Below, piece by piece: positions 1 through 6,880 of a DNA stretch of 19,477 nt; position 1 is the stretch's first letter, and the number at the start of each line of letters is the position of its first letter. Under the pieces are notes generated by a model that saw nothing but the letters and a program-made list of their open reading frames with translations, did not search any database and was not told where the DNA came from. This DNA is from JBBAGE01 sp041655055. GTDB taxonomy: Bacteria > Pseudomonadota > Alphaproteobacteria > Rhodobacterales > Rhodobacteraceae. The stretch is from positions 1 to 19,477 of the forward strand of contig JBBAGE010000025.1 in assembly GCA_041655055.1 (NCBI GenBank), written 5' to 3'. The position numbers and the translations under genes were made by a program.

Positions 1-219
1 GAAAACGTGCGCTTTTCAGCGGGGAAAATGCCGCTCGATGTTGCATCTGTGCAAGCCGCAATCGCCGAAGCCGAAGCGCGCCTGGCCGGCAAAGGCCGCC
101 TGCTGATCCGCAAATCGGGCACCGAACCGCTGATCCGGGTCATGGCGGAATGCGAGGATGAGGCGCTGCTGGGCGATGTCGTGGGCAGCGTCGTCGCAGC
201 GGTCGAGGCGGCGGTCTGA
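1..219 (+). CDS. glmM: Phosphoglucosamine mutase, C-terminal end (partial)
   Basis: Only the last 72 residues are in the window; the reading frame is open from base 1 and ends with TGA at 217-219. The visible part carries the C-terminal phosphate-binding loop of the alpha-D-phosphohexomutase superfamily (RKSGTEPLIRVMAE, about residues 37-50 of the fragment), which in GlmM is followed by a short helix to the C terminus, as here. GlmM interconverts glucosamine-6-phosphate and glucosamine-1-phosphate in the cytoplasm, feeding UDP-GlcNAc, peptidoglycan and LPS synthesis. The loop is shared with phosphomannomutases, but the RVMAE form and the short tail fit GlmM best. It faces the next gene, with 23 bases between the two stop codons, and no convincing terminator is visible there. 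Confidence 0.9.
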   Translation, partial: ENVRFSAGKMPLDVASVQAAIAEAEARLAGKGRLLIRKSGTEPLIRVMAECEDEALLGDVVGSVVAAVEAAV

Positions 220-242
220 GGGCTGCCGACTGGCAGGGCGGG

Positions 243-1121
243 TTATGCTGGCGCCGTAGCCGCAGCCTTTTGGCCAACAGTGCGGCTGCTTGGGACTTCC
301 GCGATGATCTTGTGGAAATGGGGCGGCTTGTGCCCCCCGAAATGGCGCGCGACCGCCATTTTGAAACGGCGGGGCTTGTTGCCGAACCGGCTTTCATGTG
401 CCTCGCGCGCGTTCTGGATCTTGCGCTGCTGGGCGCGGATCGTATCGGAAAAGTTGTGTGCGGTGTGGATATATCCCATCGGCTCGGGCAGCATAAGCGA
501 TGGGACATTTTGGTAGTGCGCGCCATGCCGCAGCGCATAAGGGTTGTGGATCACCCCGGGGTCATTCACCAATGTGAAGCCGATGGCGATATGCGCCTCG
601 AATTTGGCCAGCAACTCGGGGCCCTTGTCCGCATGCACGAGGAACAGCCCGTTCGGCATCGATATAATGCATCTGTTCGGAACGCCCTGCATGTGGCTGC
701 GGATCGTCGCGATGAAATCGGATGACAGGGCGTCATCATCGTCCAGCCGGAAATGTGCGGTGCGGTGCTGCTGGATGATGGGCTGCCGCTCCATCCAGGG
801 ATGGATGGCATAAGTGATATGGCTGGCCGTCTCGTAAATGATCTCCACTTGGGGGATATCCGCCACCGCATTGGCTAGGCGTTGCTTGAACGGGTCGGGC
901 ATTTCCGGAGAGCTGAAGATCGCGAAACGGAAATCCTGATCGCTTTGCCAACGGAGAGAGGGAAGACAGATCTTCTCGAACAGGTAAAATCTCTCGTTCA
1001 TCCGGTCTTCGGAATAGAGCGTCTGAATCCGGGTATCCAGATCCCGTTGGGCGAGCTTGACATCACTCCGCCCGAGATAGGAGAACCGCATATAACCGAA
1101 GATATTCGTATCGTTACTCAA
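243..1121 (-). CDS. Putative rhamnosyltransferase-like glycosyltransferase (PF11316-type)
   Basis: A 292-residue cytoplasmic protein. After a short N terminus comes a GYMRFSYLGRSD segment (about 9-20), then a region with a run of four acidic residues in FRLDDDDALSSDFI (Asp 127-130), the probable nucleotide-sugar/metal site. This arrangement resembles the 'putative rhamnosyl transferase' family PF11316, common in Rhodobacterales; that assignment is from memory of the family. The tail (about 265-292) is basic then Ala-rich. I place the start at a TTG codon because AAAAGGA lies 8 bases upstream. An in-frame ATG at 1145 would give 300 residues but has no visible ribosome site, and still longer versions run into the neighbouring gene. 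Sugar donor and acceptor cannot be read from sequence; a role in surface polysaccharide is inference. Confidence 0.75.
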   Translation of the reverse strand: MSNDTNIFGYMRFSYLGRSDVKLAQRDLDTRIQTLYSEDRMNERFYLFEKICLPSLRWQSDQDFRFAIFSSPEMPDPFKQRLANAVADIPQVEIIYETASHITYAIHPWMERQPIIQQHRTAHFRLDDDDALSSDFIATIRSHMQGVPNRCIISMPNGLFLVHADKGPELLAKFEAHIAIGFTLVNDPGVIHNPYALRHGAHYQNVPSLMLPEPMGYIHTAHNFSDTIRAQQRKIQNAREAHESRFGNKPRRFKMAVARHFGGHKPPHFHKIIAEVPSSRTVGQKAAATAPA

Positions 1122-1129
1122 AACACCGT

Positions 1130-1136
1130 TCCTTTT
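1130..1136 (-). promoter_or_regulatory. Ribosome binding site selecting a TTG start
   Basis: On the minus strand AAAAGGA precedes TTG (1121-1119) by 8 bases, a good Shine-Dalgarno spacing. The alternative in-frame ATG at 1145-1143 has no purine-rich element at suitable distance. This decides the start of the rhamnosyltransferase-like gene. Confidence 0.55.
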
Positions 1137-1203
1137 ACCGGGCATGATAATGTATTGGCCGGTGCGCGGGGTCAATGGCCCCTTGGTTGCGACGGTCTGA
1201 GGC

Positions 1204-1536
1204 TCAGAGCGGCGTCTGGTGATGCTGGATGATCCGCCAGCCATCGGGTGTGCGGATATAGGTTGAGCTGCAATAGGCGTGATAGGGCGCGGCCCCTTCG
1301 CGCTGTCCCTCGGCCCGATAGGCCAGAACGACTGTATCCGCACCGCCCGATGCTTGGTCTTGCATATTCACCGTCTGCCAGCGCGGCACGCCTACAAGGC
1401 TTTCAAGGATCGCAGGGCCTTGCAAAATGCCCACCGGTTCAGGGAACACCATTACGCAAGCGGGATGTAAAAGCGCTGCAAAGGCCGTGGCGCCTTGCAG
1501 CCAAAGCTGGGTTTCATATGTCCAAAGTTCGTCCAT
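1204..1536 (-). CDS. Small SnoaL/NTF2-like (DUF4440-type) protein
   Basis: A 110-residue protein with the layout of a single-domain cone-shaped NTF2-like fold: an N-terminal helix (DELWTYETQLWLQG), a hydrophobic helix (TAFAALLHPACVMVFP), then alternating beta strands ending in STYIRTPDGWRIIQHHQTPL. The closing TPDGWRIIQHHQT pattern is typical of DUF4440/SnoaL-like proteins. The start ATG has GGAG six bases upstream. No catalytic residues can be assigned, and such proteins range from enzymes to small-molecule binders. It lies 92 bases downstream of the ilvC stop, beyond the ilvC terminator, and 82 bases upstream of the glycosyltransferase start, on the same strand, so it probably has its own promoter and may be co-transcribed with the glycosyltransferase. 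Confidence 0.75.
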   Translation of the reverse strand: MDELWTYETQLWLQGATAFAALLHPACVMVFPEPVGILQGPAILESLVGVPRWQTVNMQDQASGGADTVVLAYRAEGQREGAAPYHAYCSSTYIRTPDGWRIIQHHQTPL

Positions 1537-1583
1537 TCAAGGCTCCGTTTGGGCAAAGCTAGCCCATTTGGTGCAAACGAAAA

Positions 1584-1609
1584 GGGCCGGGGCATTGCTG
1601 CCCCGGCCC
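1584..1609 (-). terminator. Rho-independent terminator of ilvC
   Basis: A perfect 11-bp stem (arms 1584-1594 and 1599-1609, GGGCCGGGGCA) with a 4-base loop. Read on the minus strand it is followed directly by TTTTCGTTT. It begins about 19 bases past the ilvC stop codon and separates ilvC from the SnoaL-like gene. Confidence 0.9.
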
Positions 1610-1628
1610 CCAAATGGATCGCATCCGA

Positions 1629-2651
1629 TCAGTTACGGGCGCGGTCAACCATTTTGCCGGCCGAAATCCAGGGCATCATGGCGCGCAGTTTCTCGCCCAC
1701 TTGCTCGATCTGGTGTTCGTCGTTGATGCGGCGGGTGGCCTTGAAGAAGGGCTGGCCAACGGCATTTTCCTGCATGAAGTCGCGCACGAATTTGCCGGTC
1801 TGAATGTCGGTCAGCACGGCTTTCATGCGGGCCTTGGTTTCCTCATAGGGCAGGATGCGCGGGCCGGACACATATTCGCCATATTCAGCCGTGTTCGAGA
1901 TCGAATAGTTCATGTTGGCGATGCCGCCTTCATAGATCAGATCGACGATCAGCTTCACTTCGTGCAGGCATTCGAAATAGGCCATTTCGGGCTCGTAACC
2001 CGCTTCGACCAGGGTTTCGAACCCCATGCGGATCAGTTCAACCAGACCACCGCAGAGCACGGCTTGTTCGCCAAACAGGTCGGTTTCGCATTCCTGACGG
2101 AAATTGGTTTCGATGATGCCCGAACGGCCGCCACCGATGCCCGAGCAATAGGACAGGCCCAGTTCCATCGCACGGCCGGTCGCATCGTGATGCACGGCCA
2201 CAAGGCAGGGCACGCCGCCGCCTTTGGAATATTCGCCGCGCACGGTGTGGCCGGGGCCTTTGGGGGCCATCATGATCACGTCAACGCCGGGTTTGGGTTC
2301 GATCAGGCCGAAATGCACGTTCAACCCATGGGCAAAGGCAATCGCCGCACCTTCGCGCAGGTTGTCATGAACGTATTTGCGATAGGTTTCAGCCTGCAAT
2401 TCGTCGGGCATGGTGAACATGATCAAATCGCACCAGGCCGCGGCCTCGGCGATGCCCATCACTTTCAAGCCTTCGGCTTCGGCTTTGGCGGCCGAGGGCG
2501 AGCCCTCGCGCAGCGCAACCACCAGATTTTTCGCGCCCGAATCGCGCAGGTTCAGCGCATGGGCATGGCCTTGGCTGCCATAGCCGAGGATGGCGACTTT
2601 TTTGTCCTTGATCAGGTTCACATCGCAGTCACGGTCGTAATAAACGCGCAT
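1629..2651 (-). CDS. ilvC: Ketol-acid reductoisomerase (NADP+), class I
   Basis: A 340-residue enzyme of valine, leucine and isoleucine synthesis. It converts acetolactate or acetohydroxybutyrate to the dihydroxy acid in the cytoplasm, using Mg2+ and NADPH. The N-terminal Rossmann motif GYGSQGHAHALNLRDSG starts at residue 23. The Arg and Ser residues after the second beta strand (ALREGSPS) fit NADPH preference. The middle contains MMAPKGPGH, and the C-terminal knotted domain includes ETDLFGEQAVLCGG and YFECLHEVKLIVDLIYEGG with its metal-binding acidic residues. Length is normal for the short class I form. The start ATG is preceded by GGAAAGGAAAA at the right distance. Divergent Lrp/AsnC-type regulators suggest amino-acid-responsive control, and a strong terminator follows the gene. 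Identification is secure. Confidence 0.97.
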   Translation of the reverse strand: MRVYYDRDCDVNLIKDKKVAILGYGSQGHAHALNLRDSGAKNLVVALREGSPSAAKAEAEGLKVMGIAEAAAWCDLIMFTMPDELQAETYRKYVHDNLREGAAIAFAHGLNVHFGLIEPKPGVDVIMMAPKGPGHTVRGEYSKGGGVPCLVAVHHDATGRAMELGLSYCSGIGGGRSGIIETNFRQECETDLFGEQAVLCGGLVELIRMGFETLVEAGYEPEMAYFECLHEVKLIVDLIYEGGIANMNYSISNTAEYGEYVSGPRILPYEETKARMKAVLTDIQTGKFVRDFMQENAVGQPFFKATRRINDEHQIEQVGEKLRAMMPWISAGKMVDRARN

Positions 2652-2709
2652 GGATTTTCCTTTCCAGATTTGCTGACTGGATCATAGGGGTTTGATCGCA
2701 AGGGAGGTT

Positions 2710-2729
2710 GCAAAATTCGAACTTTTTGC
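2710..2729. promoter_or_regulatory. Candidate operator in the ilvC/Lrp intergenic region
   Basis: Dyad GCAAAA-N8-TTTTGC, with a small TTCGAA palindrome inside, in the 127-base divergent gap between ilvC and the first Lrp-type gene. A further TTTTGC lies at 2755-2760. AT-rich dyads of this size are typical targets of Lrp/AsnC proteins. Assignment rests only on position and symmetry. Confidence 0.4.
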
Positions 2730-2740
2730 CCATAGACGGG

Positions 2741-2752
2741 TGAATCAATTCA
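2741..2752. promoter_or_regulatory. Second dyad in the ilvC/Lrp intergenic region
   Basis: TGAAT-CA-ATTCA, a 12-base inverted repeat, sits 11 bases beyond the GCAAAA/TTTTGC dyad and about 26 bases before the first Lrp-type start codon. It could be a second half of a multi-site Lrp/AsnC operator or part of an autoregulatory site. It is short enough to be chance. Confidence 0.3.
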
Positions 2753-2778
2753 TATTTTGCGGCTAGATCGATATTTTC

Positions 2779-3237
2779 ATGCAGATCACCGATACCGACC
2801 GGCGCATCTTGCGCCAGCTTCAGGCCGATCCCACCCAGTCAGCCGCCGTTTTGGCCGAACGCGCAGGCGTGACCCAGGCGACGTTTTCGCGCCGGCTGGA
2901 CCGGTTGCAGGCGGCGGGCATCCTGCGCGGGCAGCGGGCCGTGATCGACCGGGGCGCGCTGGGCTATGGGGTCGAGGTCAGCTTGCGGTTCATTCTTGAT
3001 AAAACCGCGCCGCGCGCCTTTGATGAATTTATCGATGCGGCGCGCCTTGTGCCCGAAGTGATTGAAATTCAAACGTTTCTGGGGCGCGTCGATATCCGCC
3101 TTTCGGTCGTGGCGCGCGATATGGCGCATTATCAGGAAATCTATCGCGCCCGGATTCTGACCCTGCCGCATATCGCCGATATCGAGGCGCTGATGCATGT
3201 CGCGACAATCAAATCTTCGGAAACGCTGCCGCTATGA
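2779..3237 (+). CDS. Lrp/AsnC family transcriptional regulator (first of pair)
   Basis: A 152-residue protein with the two-domain Lrp/AsnC plan. The N-terminal winged helix-turn-helix spans about residues 2-55, with recognition region AERAGVTQATFSRRLDRLQAAG. A linker follows (RGQRAVIDRGALGYGVEV), then the RAM effector-binding domain (about 65-145) ending in the family-typical TIKSSETLPL tail. It probably binds an amino acid or related ligand and controls ilvC, itself, or the downstream aminotransferase. An in-frame TAG at 2764-2766 makes this ATG the first possible ATG. No Shine-Dalgarno sequence precedes it, so a very short leader or leaderless start is possible. Its last bases overlap the next gene (ATGA), implying translational coupling. 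The true ligand is unknown. Confidence 0.9.
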   Translation: MQITDTDRRILRQLQADPTQSAAVLAERAGVTQATFSRRLDRLQAAGILRGQRAVIDRGALGYGVEVSLRFILDKTAPRAFDEFIDAARLVPEVIEIQTFLGRVDIRLSVVARDMAHYQEIYRARILTLPHIADIEALMHVATIKSSETLPL

Positions 3238-3689
3238 TCGCGCTTGATGATATCGACGCTGCGATCTTGCGGGCCTTGTCCGAGGATGGGACGCTCAGCG
3301 CCGGCGCATTGGGGCGGATGTTTGGCATATCGCAGCCGTCGGCCTGGCGGCGGGTGCGGCGGCTGACCGATGCGGGGGTGATCAGCGGGCGCCGGCTCGA
3401 TCTTGATCTGGCGGCGCTGGGGTTTGGTGTGACCGTGTTTTTGGGAATCAAACTTGCCACCAAGGGCCGCGTCAGCCTCGAAGATTTTGAGCGCGCCGTG
3501 ATCGCCATCCCCGAGGTCCAGCGCGTGCAGCACGTGCTGGGGCTTTATGATTACCGCCTGCGCGTGGTGGCACGTGATCTGTCGGATTTTGAGCGTGTGC
3601 TGCGCCGCCGGATCATGACCCTGCCCGGTGTCGGCAATGTCGAGGCCAATGTGCTGTTGTCCGAGGAACGCCGCCCGCTTGTGCCGTGA
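3234..3689 (+). CDS. Lrp/AsnC family transcriptional regulator (second of pair)
   Basis: A 151-residue paralogue of the preceding regulator. The DNA-binding domain covers about 3-56, with LGRMFGISQPSAWRRVRRLTDAG as the helix-turn-helix. The RAM domain covers about 66-140, including VLGLYDYRLRVVARDLSDFE and IMTLPGVGNVEANV. The C terminus (LLSEERRPLVP) departs from the usual K-x-T-x-LPL ending kept by its partner. The start overlaps the upstream stop by four bases (ATGA). Equal expression and similar architecture suggest the two could assemble as mixed oligomers. Alternatively they may be independent sensors of the same locus. Siroheme-decarboxylase (AhbAB/NirDLGH) proteins also look like Lrp pairs, but no heme-pathway genes are nearby and the RAM motifs here are regulator-like. 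Confidence 0.9.
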   Translation: MIALDDIDAAILRALSEDGTLSAGALGRMFGISQPSAWRRVRRLTDAGVISGRRLDLDLAALGFGVTVFLGIKLATKGRVSLEDFERAVIAIPEVQRVQHVLGLYDYRLRVVARDLSDFERVLRRRIMTLPGVGNVEANVLLSEERRPLVP

Positions 3690-3749
3690 CCATTGCATTT
3701 GCGCGCGCACGCCGTGATGATGCCGCCGATGTAATGAACGGAGCCAGTG

Positions 3750-4883
3750 ATGCCGCCACTCAACCCCGCGCTTGATCCCGATGGGCTGACCGAATTTTCG
3801 GTCGTGTTTACGGATCGATCCCTTAACCATATGAGCAGCACCTTTCAGACGGTGATGCGCGATATCCACGCGATTTTGTGCGAGGTCTATAACGCCCAGA
3901 GCGCGATCATCGTGCCGGGTGGCGGCACCTATGCGATGGAATCCGTGGCCCGGCAATTTGCCACGGGCCGCGATGTGATGGTGCTGCGCAATGGGTGGTT
4001 TTCCTATCGCTGGACCCAGATTTTCGATGCAGGCGGCATTGCGGCGTCTGAGACCGTGCTGAAGGCCCGCCGGGCGGGCAATGCGCCCGATGCCCCCTTT
4101 GCCCCCGCGCCGATTGACGATGTGGTGGCCGCGATCCACAGCCAGCGCCCGGCAGTATTCTTTGCGCCGCATGTGGAAACTGCGTCGGGGATGATCCTGC
4201 CCGATGATTATTTGCGCGCGATTGCCGATGCGATGCATGCGGTGGGCGGGCTGTTCGTGCTCGACAGTATCGCGTCGGGCTGTGTCTGGGTCGATATGCA
4301 GGCCTGCGGCGTCGATGTGCTGATTTCCGCCCCGCAAAAGGGCTGGTCCGCGCAGCCCTCGGCCGGGCTGGTCATGCTGAACGAGGCCGCGCAAAACCGG
4401 CTGGCGACGACGCAAAGCAGTTCCTTTGCGCTTGATCTGGCGAAATGGAACGCGATCATGGAGGCCTATAAGGCGGGCGGCCATGCCTATCACGCGACCA
4501 TGCCCACCGATGCCCTGCGCGCCTTCCGCGATACGATGATCGAGACCCGCGATTATGGCTTTGCCCGTCTGGCCGAGGCGCAATGGGAACAGGGTCGCCG
4601 TGTGCGCGCGCTGCTGGAATCGCGCGGTATCCGGTCGGTCGCGGCCGAAGGGTTTCAGGCGCCGGGCGTCGTGGTCAGCTATACCACCGATGCCGAAGTG
4701 CAATCGGGCCGCGCCTTTGCCGAACTTGGGTTGCAGATCGCGGCCGGTGTGCCGCTGCAATGCGACGAAGGGCCGGATTACCGCAGTTTCCGCATCGGCC
4801 TGTTCGGGCTCGACAAGCTTTATGATGTCGATGCTTCGGTCGCCCGGCTGGAAACGGCGCTGGATCAGGTGTTTGGCGCATAG
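3750..4883 (+). CDS. PLP-dependent aminotransferase, class V
   Basis: A 377-residue fold-type I enzyme of the alanine/serine-glyoxylate aminotransferase group. Visible motifs: IVPGGGTYAMES (cofactor phosphate region, about 54-65), HVETASG (141-147), LDSIASG with the Asp that pairs with the pyridine nitrogen (Asp172), and ISAPQKGWSAQPSAGLV carrying the likely Schiff-base lysine, Lys197. Substrates cannot be read from sequence; an amino-acid/2-oxo-acid transfer is expected. I chose the ATG at 3750 because GGAG lies six bases upstream; a GTG codon immediately before it would add one residue. It lies 60 bases after the second Lrp-type gene on the same strand, so it is probably their co-transcribed target. 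It converges on the UbiH-family gene with only 15 bases between stops. Confidence 0.88.
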   Translation: MPPLNPALDPDGLTEFSVVFTDRSLNHMSSTFQTVMRDIHAILCEVYNAQSAIIVPGGGTYAMESVARQFATGRDVMVLRNGWFSYRWTQIFDAGGIAASETVLKARRAGNAPDAPFAPAPIDDVVAAIHSQRPAVFFAPHVETASGMILPDDYLRAIADAMHAVGGLFVLDSIASGCVWVDMQACGVDVLISAPQKGWSAQPSAGLVMLNEAAQNRLATTQSSSFALDLAKWNAIMEAYKAGGHAYHATMPTDALRAFRDTMIETRDYGFARLAEAQWEQGRRVRALLESRGIRSVAAEGFQAPGVVVSYTTDAEVQSGRAFAELGLQIAAGVPLQCDEGPDYRSFRIGLFGLDKLYDVDASVARLETALDQVFGA

Positions 4884-4898
4884 GCCCCCTGCGCGCGG

Positions 4899-6095
4899 TC
4901 AGAGCGGTTGCATCCCCGCGCGCATCAGCCCCCGCCGCAGGGGGGCAACATCATGAATCACGCGCAGCCCCGTTAGCCGCAGCGATTGCAGCGCCGGATT
5001 TTCACCGCGGGTGATGCGGTTGAACACATCGATCGCGCGCAGCCGCGCGGTGATATCGGGCATGCGTTTGCGGGCATAGGCATCAAGCATTTCCGGGCTG
5101 CCAAGCGCGCCGGGCCGGGCCTCGGCCAGGCGCAGCAGTTCGGCGATATCATTCAGCGATGTGTTCAACCCCTGCGCGCCGATCGGCGGCAAGACATGCG
5201 CGGCCTCGGCAATCAGGGCGACGCGCTCGGCGATCAGTTGGTCGGCACGCTGGGTGATGATCGGCCAGATCGCGCGCGGTGATATCAGCCGCAGATTACC
5301 AAAAAGCCCCGCCGTGCGCGTCAGCATTTCGGCGTTAAAGGCGTCGGCATCCAGCCGCAGCAGGGCATTGGCCTTGGCGCCGCGGTTCATCCACACGATC
5401 GCCGAAGCCGGGCTGCCATCGATATCGGGCATCGGCACCATCGTGAACGGCCCGCCTTCGTGATAGATCTCGGACGAGGTATTCTCATGCGCCAGATCAT
5501 GCGTGACCTGAAAGGCCAGCGATTTCTGGCCGTAACGGGTGGTATTCACGCCTATGCCCACGGCCTCGCGCAGGGGCGAATTGCGCCCATCGGCCCCGAT
5601 CACCATCCGGGCCGTTATCCGCGTGCCATCGTCTAATGTGACGATTGCGCCATCGGTGCGGGTGGTGATCGCGCGAAATCCGGTGCCATAGCGCAGGCGC
5701 GCCTGCGGGATATCTTTCAGCGCGGCGATAAGATCATGCAAAATGATCCGGTTCAGAAAATTCCAGCCAAAGGGCTCATCCCCCATTTCCGCGCCGCGAA
5801 ACACCCGCTCGCCCCGTAATTCGGGCGGATTGCCGGCCAGATCGATGATGCGCAGCGCATCGAGCGGCGTCGCATGGGGGGCGATCTGATCCCAGATGCC
5901 GATATGGCGGAACAGATCGCGCGCGGGCCGCAAAAACGCGGTCGAACGCTGATCGCTTTGTGTGGCATCCACCGGCAGCGGCGGGGCCGGATCGACCATC
6001 ATCGTTGCAAAGCCGGCACGGACAAAGGCAGCGGTGGCGACCAACCCGGCAATGCCGCCGCCCACAACCAGGATATCGACTGTTTCACGCGTCAT
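4899..6095 (-). CDS. UbiH/UbiF/COQ6-family FAD-dependent hydroxylase
   Basis: A 398-residue flavoprotein monooxygenase probably acting in ubiquinone ring hydroxylation. It has the N-terminal dinucleotide fold VVGGGIAGL (about 10-18), a DQRSTAF segment (48-54), the GADGRNSPLR motif (167-176), and the third FAD motif as ALIAEAAHVLPPIGAQGLN (293-311). The family norm for that last motif is GDAAH; here it is AEAAH, so the usual Gly-Asp is replaced by Ala-Glu. I recall similar variants in Rhodobacterales, so this is probably a clade trait rather than loss of function. Which ring position it hydroxylates (UbiH, UbiF, UbiL or UbiM role) is not decidable here. Its start overlaps the end of the HAD phosphatase gene by 11 bases, so the two are translated from one transcript. 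Confidence 0.88.
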   Translation of the reverse strand: MTRETVDILVVGGGIAGLVATAAFVRAGFATMMVDPAPPLPVDATQSDQRSTAFLRPARDLFRHIGIWDQIAPHATPLDALRIIDLAGNPPELRGERVFRGAEMGDEPFGWNFLNRIILHDLIAALKDIPQARLRYGTGFRAITTRTDGAIVTLDDGTRITARMVIGADGRNSPLREAVGIGVNTTRYGQKSLAFQVTHDLAHENTSSEIYHEGGPFTMVPMPDIDGSPASAIVWMNRGAKANALLRLDADAFNAEMLTRTAGLFGNLRLISPRAIWPIITQRADQLIAERVALIAEAAHVLPPIGAQGLNTSLNDIAELLRLAEARPGALGSPEMLDAYARKRMPDITARLRAIDVFNRITRGENPALQSLRLTGLRVIHDVAPLRRGLMRAGMQPL

Positions 6096-6771
6096 GGGGC
6101 ATCGGCTCTTGCAAATGGGGGGCGGGGGCGATGATTTTCGCCAGAAAACCGCTCAGATCATCGGTGTGGTGGTGGATATGCGGGGCCTGATGCGGCGCGG
6201 GGGCCACATGCACGGTGCGCATACCCATATCGAAGGGCGCGGCCAGATTGCGCGGGTCATCTTCAAACATGGTGGCCGTTTCGGGGCTGATCCCGTCCAG
6301 CGCAAAGATCGCCTCATAGGCGGCGCGCTGGGGTTTGGGGCGCAGCCCCGCCTGTTCCACCCCGTAAACGGCATCAAAGGCACCCTCCAGCCCGCGCGCG
6401 GCCAGCACGCGTTCGGCATGTAGCCGCGTGCCATTGGTATAGACGATCTTGCGCCCCGGCAGCGTTGATATGCGTGCGGCCAATGTCGCATCGGGGCTAA
6501 GCGCGGCCAGATCGATATCATGCACATGCGCCAGATAGGGGGCCGGATCGATCGCGTGGCGTTCCATCAGCCCGGCCAGCGTGGTGCCGTAATTCAGCCA
6601 ATATTCATGGCGCAGCGCATCGGCGGCGGCGGGCGCAATCCCCAGCGTTTGGGCGACCCAGGCGGTCATGCGGGCCTCGATCTGATCGAAAAGCCGCGCT
6701 TGGGGCGCATAGAGCGTGTTATCGAGGTCGAACACCCAGTGGCGGATATGTGTGAAATGCGCTGAAATCAT
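6085..6771 (-). CDS. HAD-family pyrimidine 5'-nucleotidase (SDT1-like)
   Basis: A 228-residue soluble HAD phosphatase. Motif I is FDLDNTLY (nucleophile Asp15, acid Asp17), motif II VYTNGT, motif III the lysine in LRPKPQ, and motif IV FEDDPRNL. The cap is the helical type between motifs I and II, starting APQARLFDQIEARM. The combination DLDNTLYAP...TNGT...KP...EDDPRN is that of the pyrimidine 5'-nucleotidase subfamily, which dephosphorylates UMP/CMP or damaged pyrimidine nucleotides. I chose the ATG at 6771 over an in-frame TTG at 6798. AAAGGG lies 12 bases upstream, which is only a fair site. The 3' end overlaps the UbiH-family start. The gene diverges from the GntR gene across about 110 bases. 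The C-terminal tail is His/Pro-rich (HQAPHIHHHTDD). Confidence 0.85.
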   Translation of the reverse strand: MISAHFTHIRHWVFDLDNTLYAPQARLFDQIEARMTAWVAQTLGIAPAAADALRHEYWLNYGTTLAGLMERHAIDPAPYLAHVHDIDLAALSPDATLAARISTLPGRKIVYTNGTRLHAERVLAARGLEGAFDAVYGVEQAGLRPKPQRAAYEAIFALDGISPETATMFEDDPRNLAAPFDMGMRTVHVAPAPHQAPHIHHHTDDLSGFLAKIIAPAPHLQEPMPHDA

Positions 6772-6806
6772 GGCCCAAGCTAACCCTTTGTGCCGCAACG
6801 GGCAAT

Positions 6807-6823
6807 GCGCGACGGCGTCGCGC
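6807..6823. promoter_or_regulatory. Perfect inverted repeat in the HAD/GntR divergent region
   Basis: GCGCGACG-G-CGTCGCGC, 8-bp arms around one base, lies between the two divergent genes 58 bases before the GntR start. Position suggests an operator for the FCD-type regulator. It is much more GC-rich than known FCD operators, so it may equally be a hairpin or a chance palindrome in GC-rich DNA. Confidence 0.3.
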
Positions 6824-6880
6824 TTGCGCGCAGGGCGCCAGCGTGGATAAAGTGGCCGCCAAAGCGCGAAGGAAACGCAG

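Noticed and set aside
224..242. CTGCC-GACT-GGCAG hairpin after glmM as a terminator
   Set aside because: Stem of only five pairs and no T-run on either strand.
1614..2687. Long plus-strand open frame (357 codons) opposite ilvC
   Set aside because: It is an antisense shadow of ilvC, which has complete enzyme motifs and a ribosome site. Its product is His/Phe/Gly/Ala-rich with no recognisable domain. GC-rich codon use removes antisense stops.
3234..3689. Lrp pair as siroheme decarboxylase subunits (AhbAB/NirDLGH type)
   Set aside because: RAM-domain motifs and the first protein's C-terminal ending are regulator-like, and no heme d1 or alternative heme genes are nearby.
3141..4760. 539-codon minus-strand open frame opposite the Lrp-type and aminotransferase genes
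   Set aside because: It runs across three well-supported plus-strand genes, is His/Arg-rich with no domain pattern and no ribosome site.
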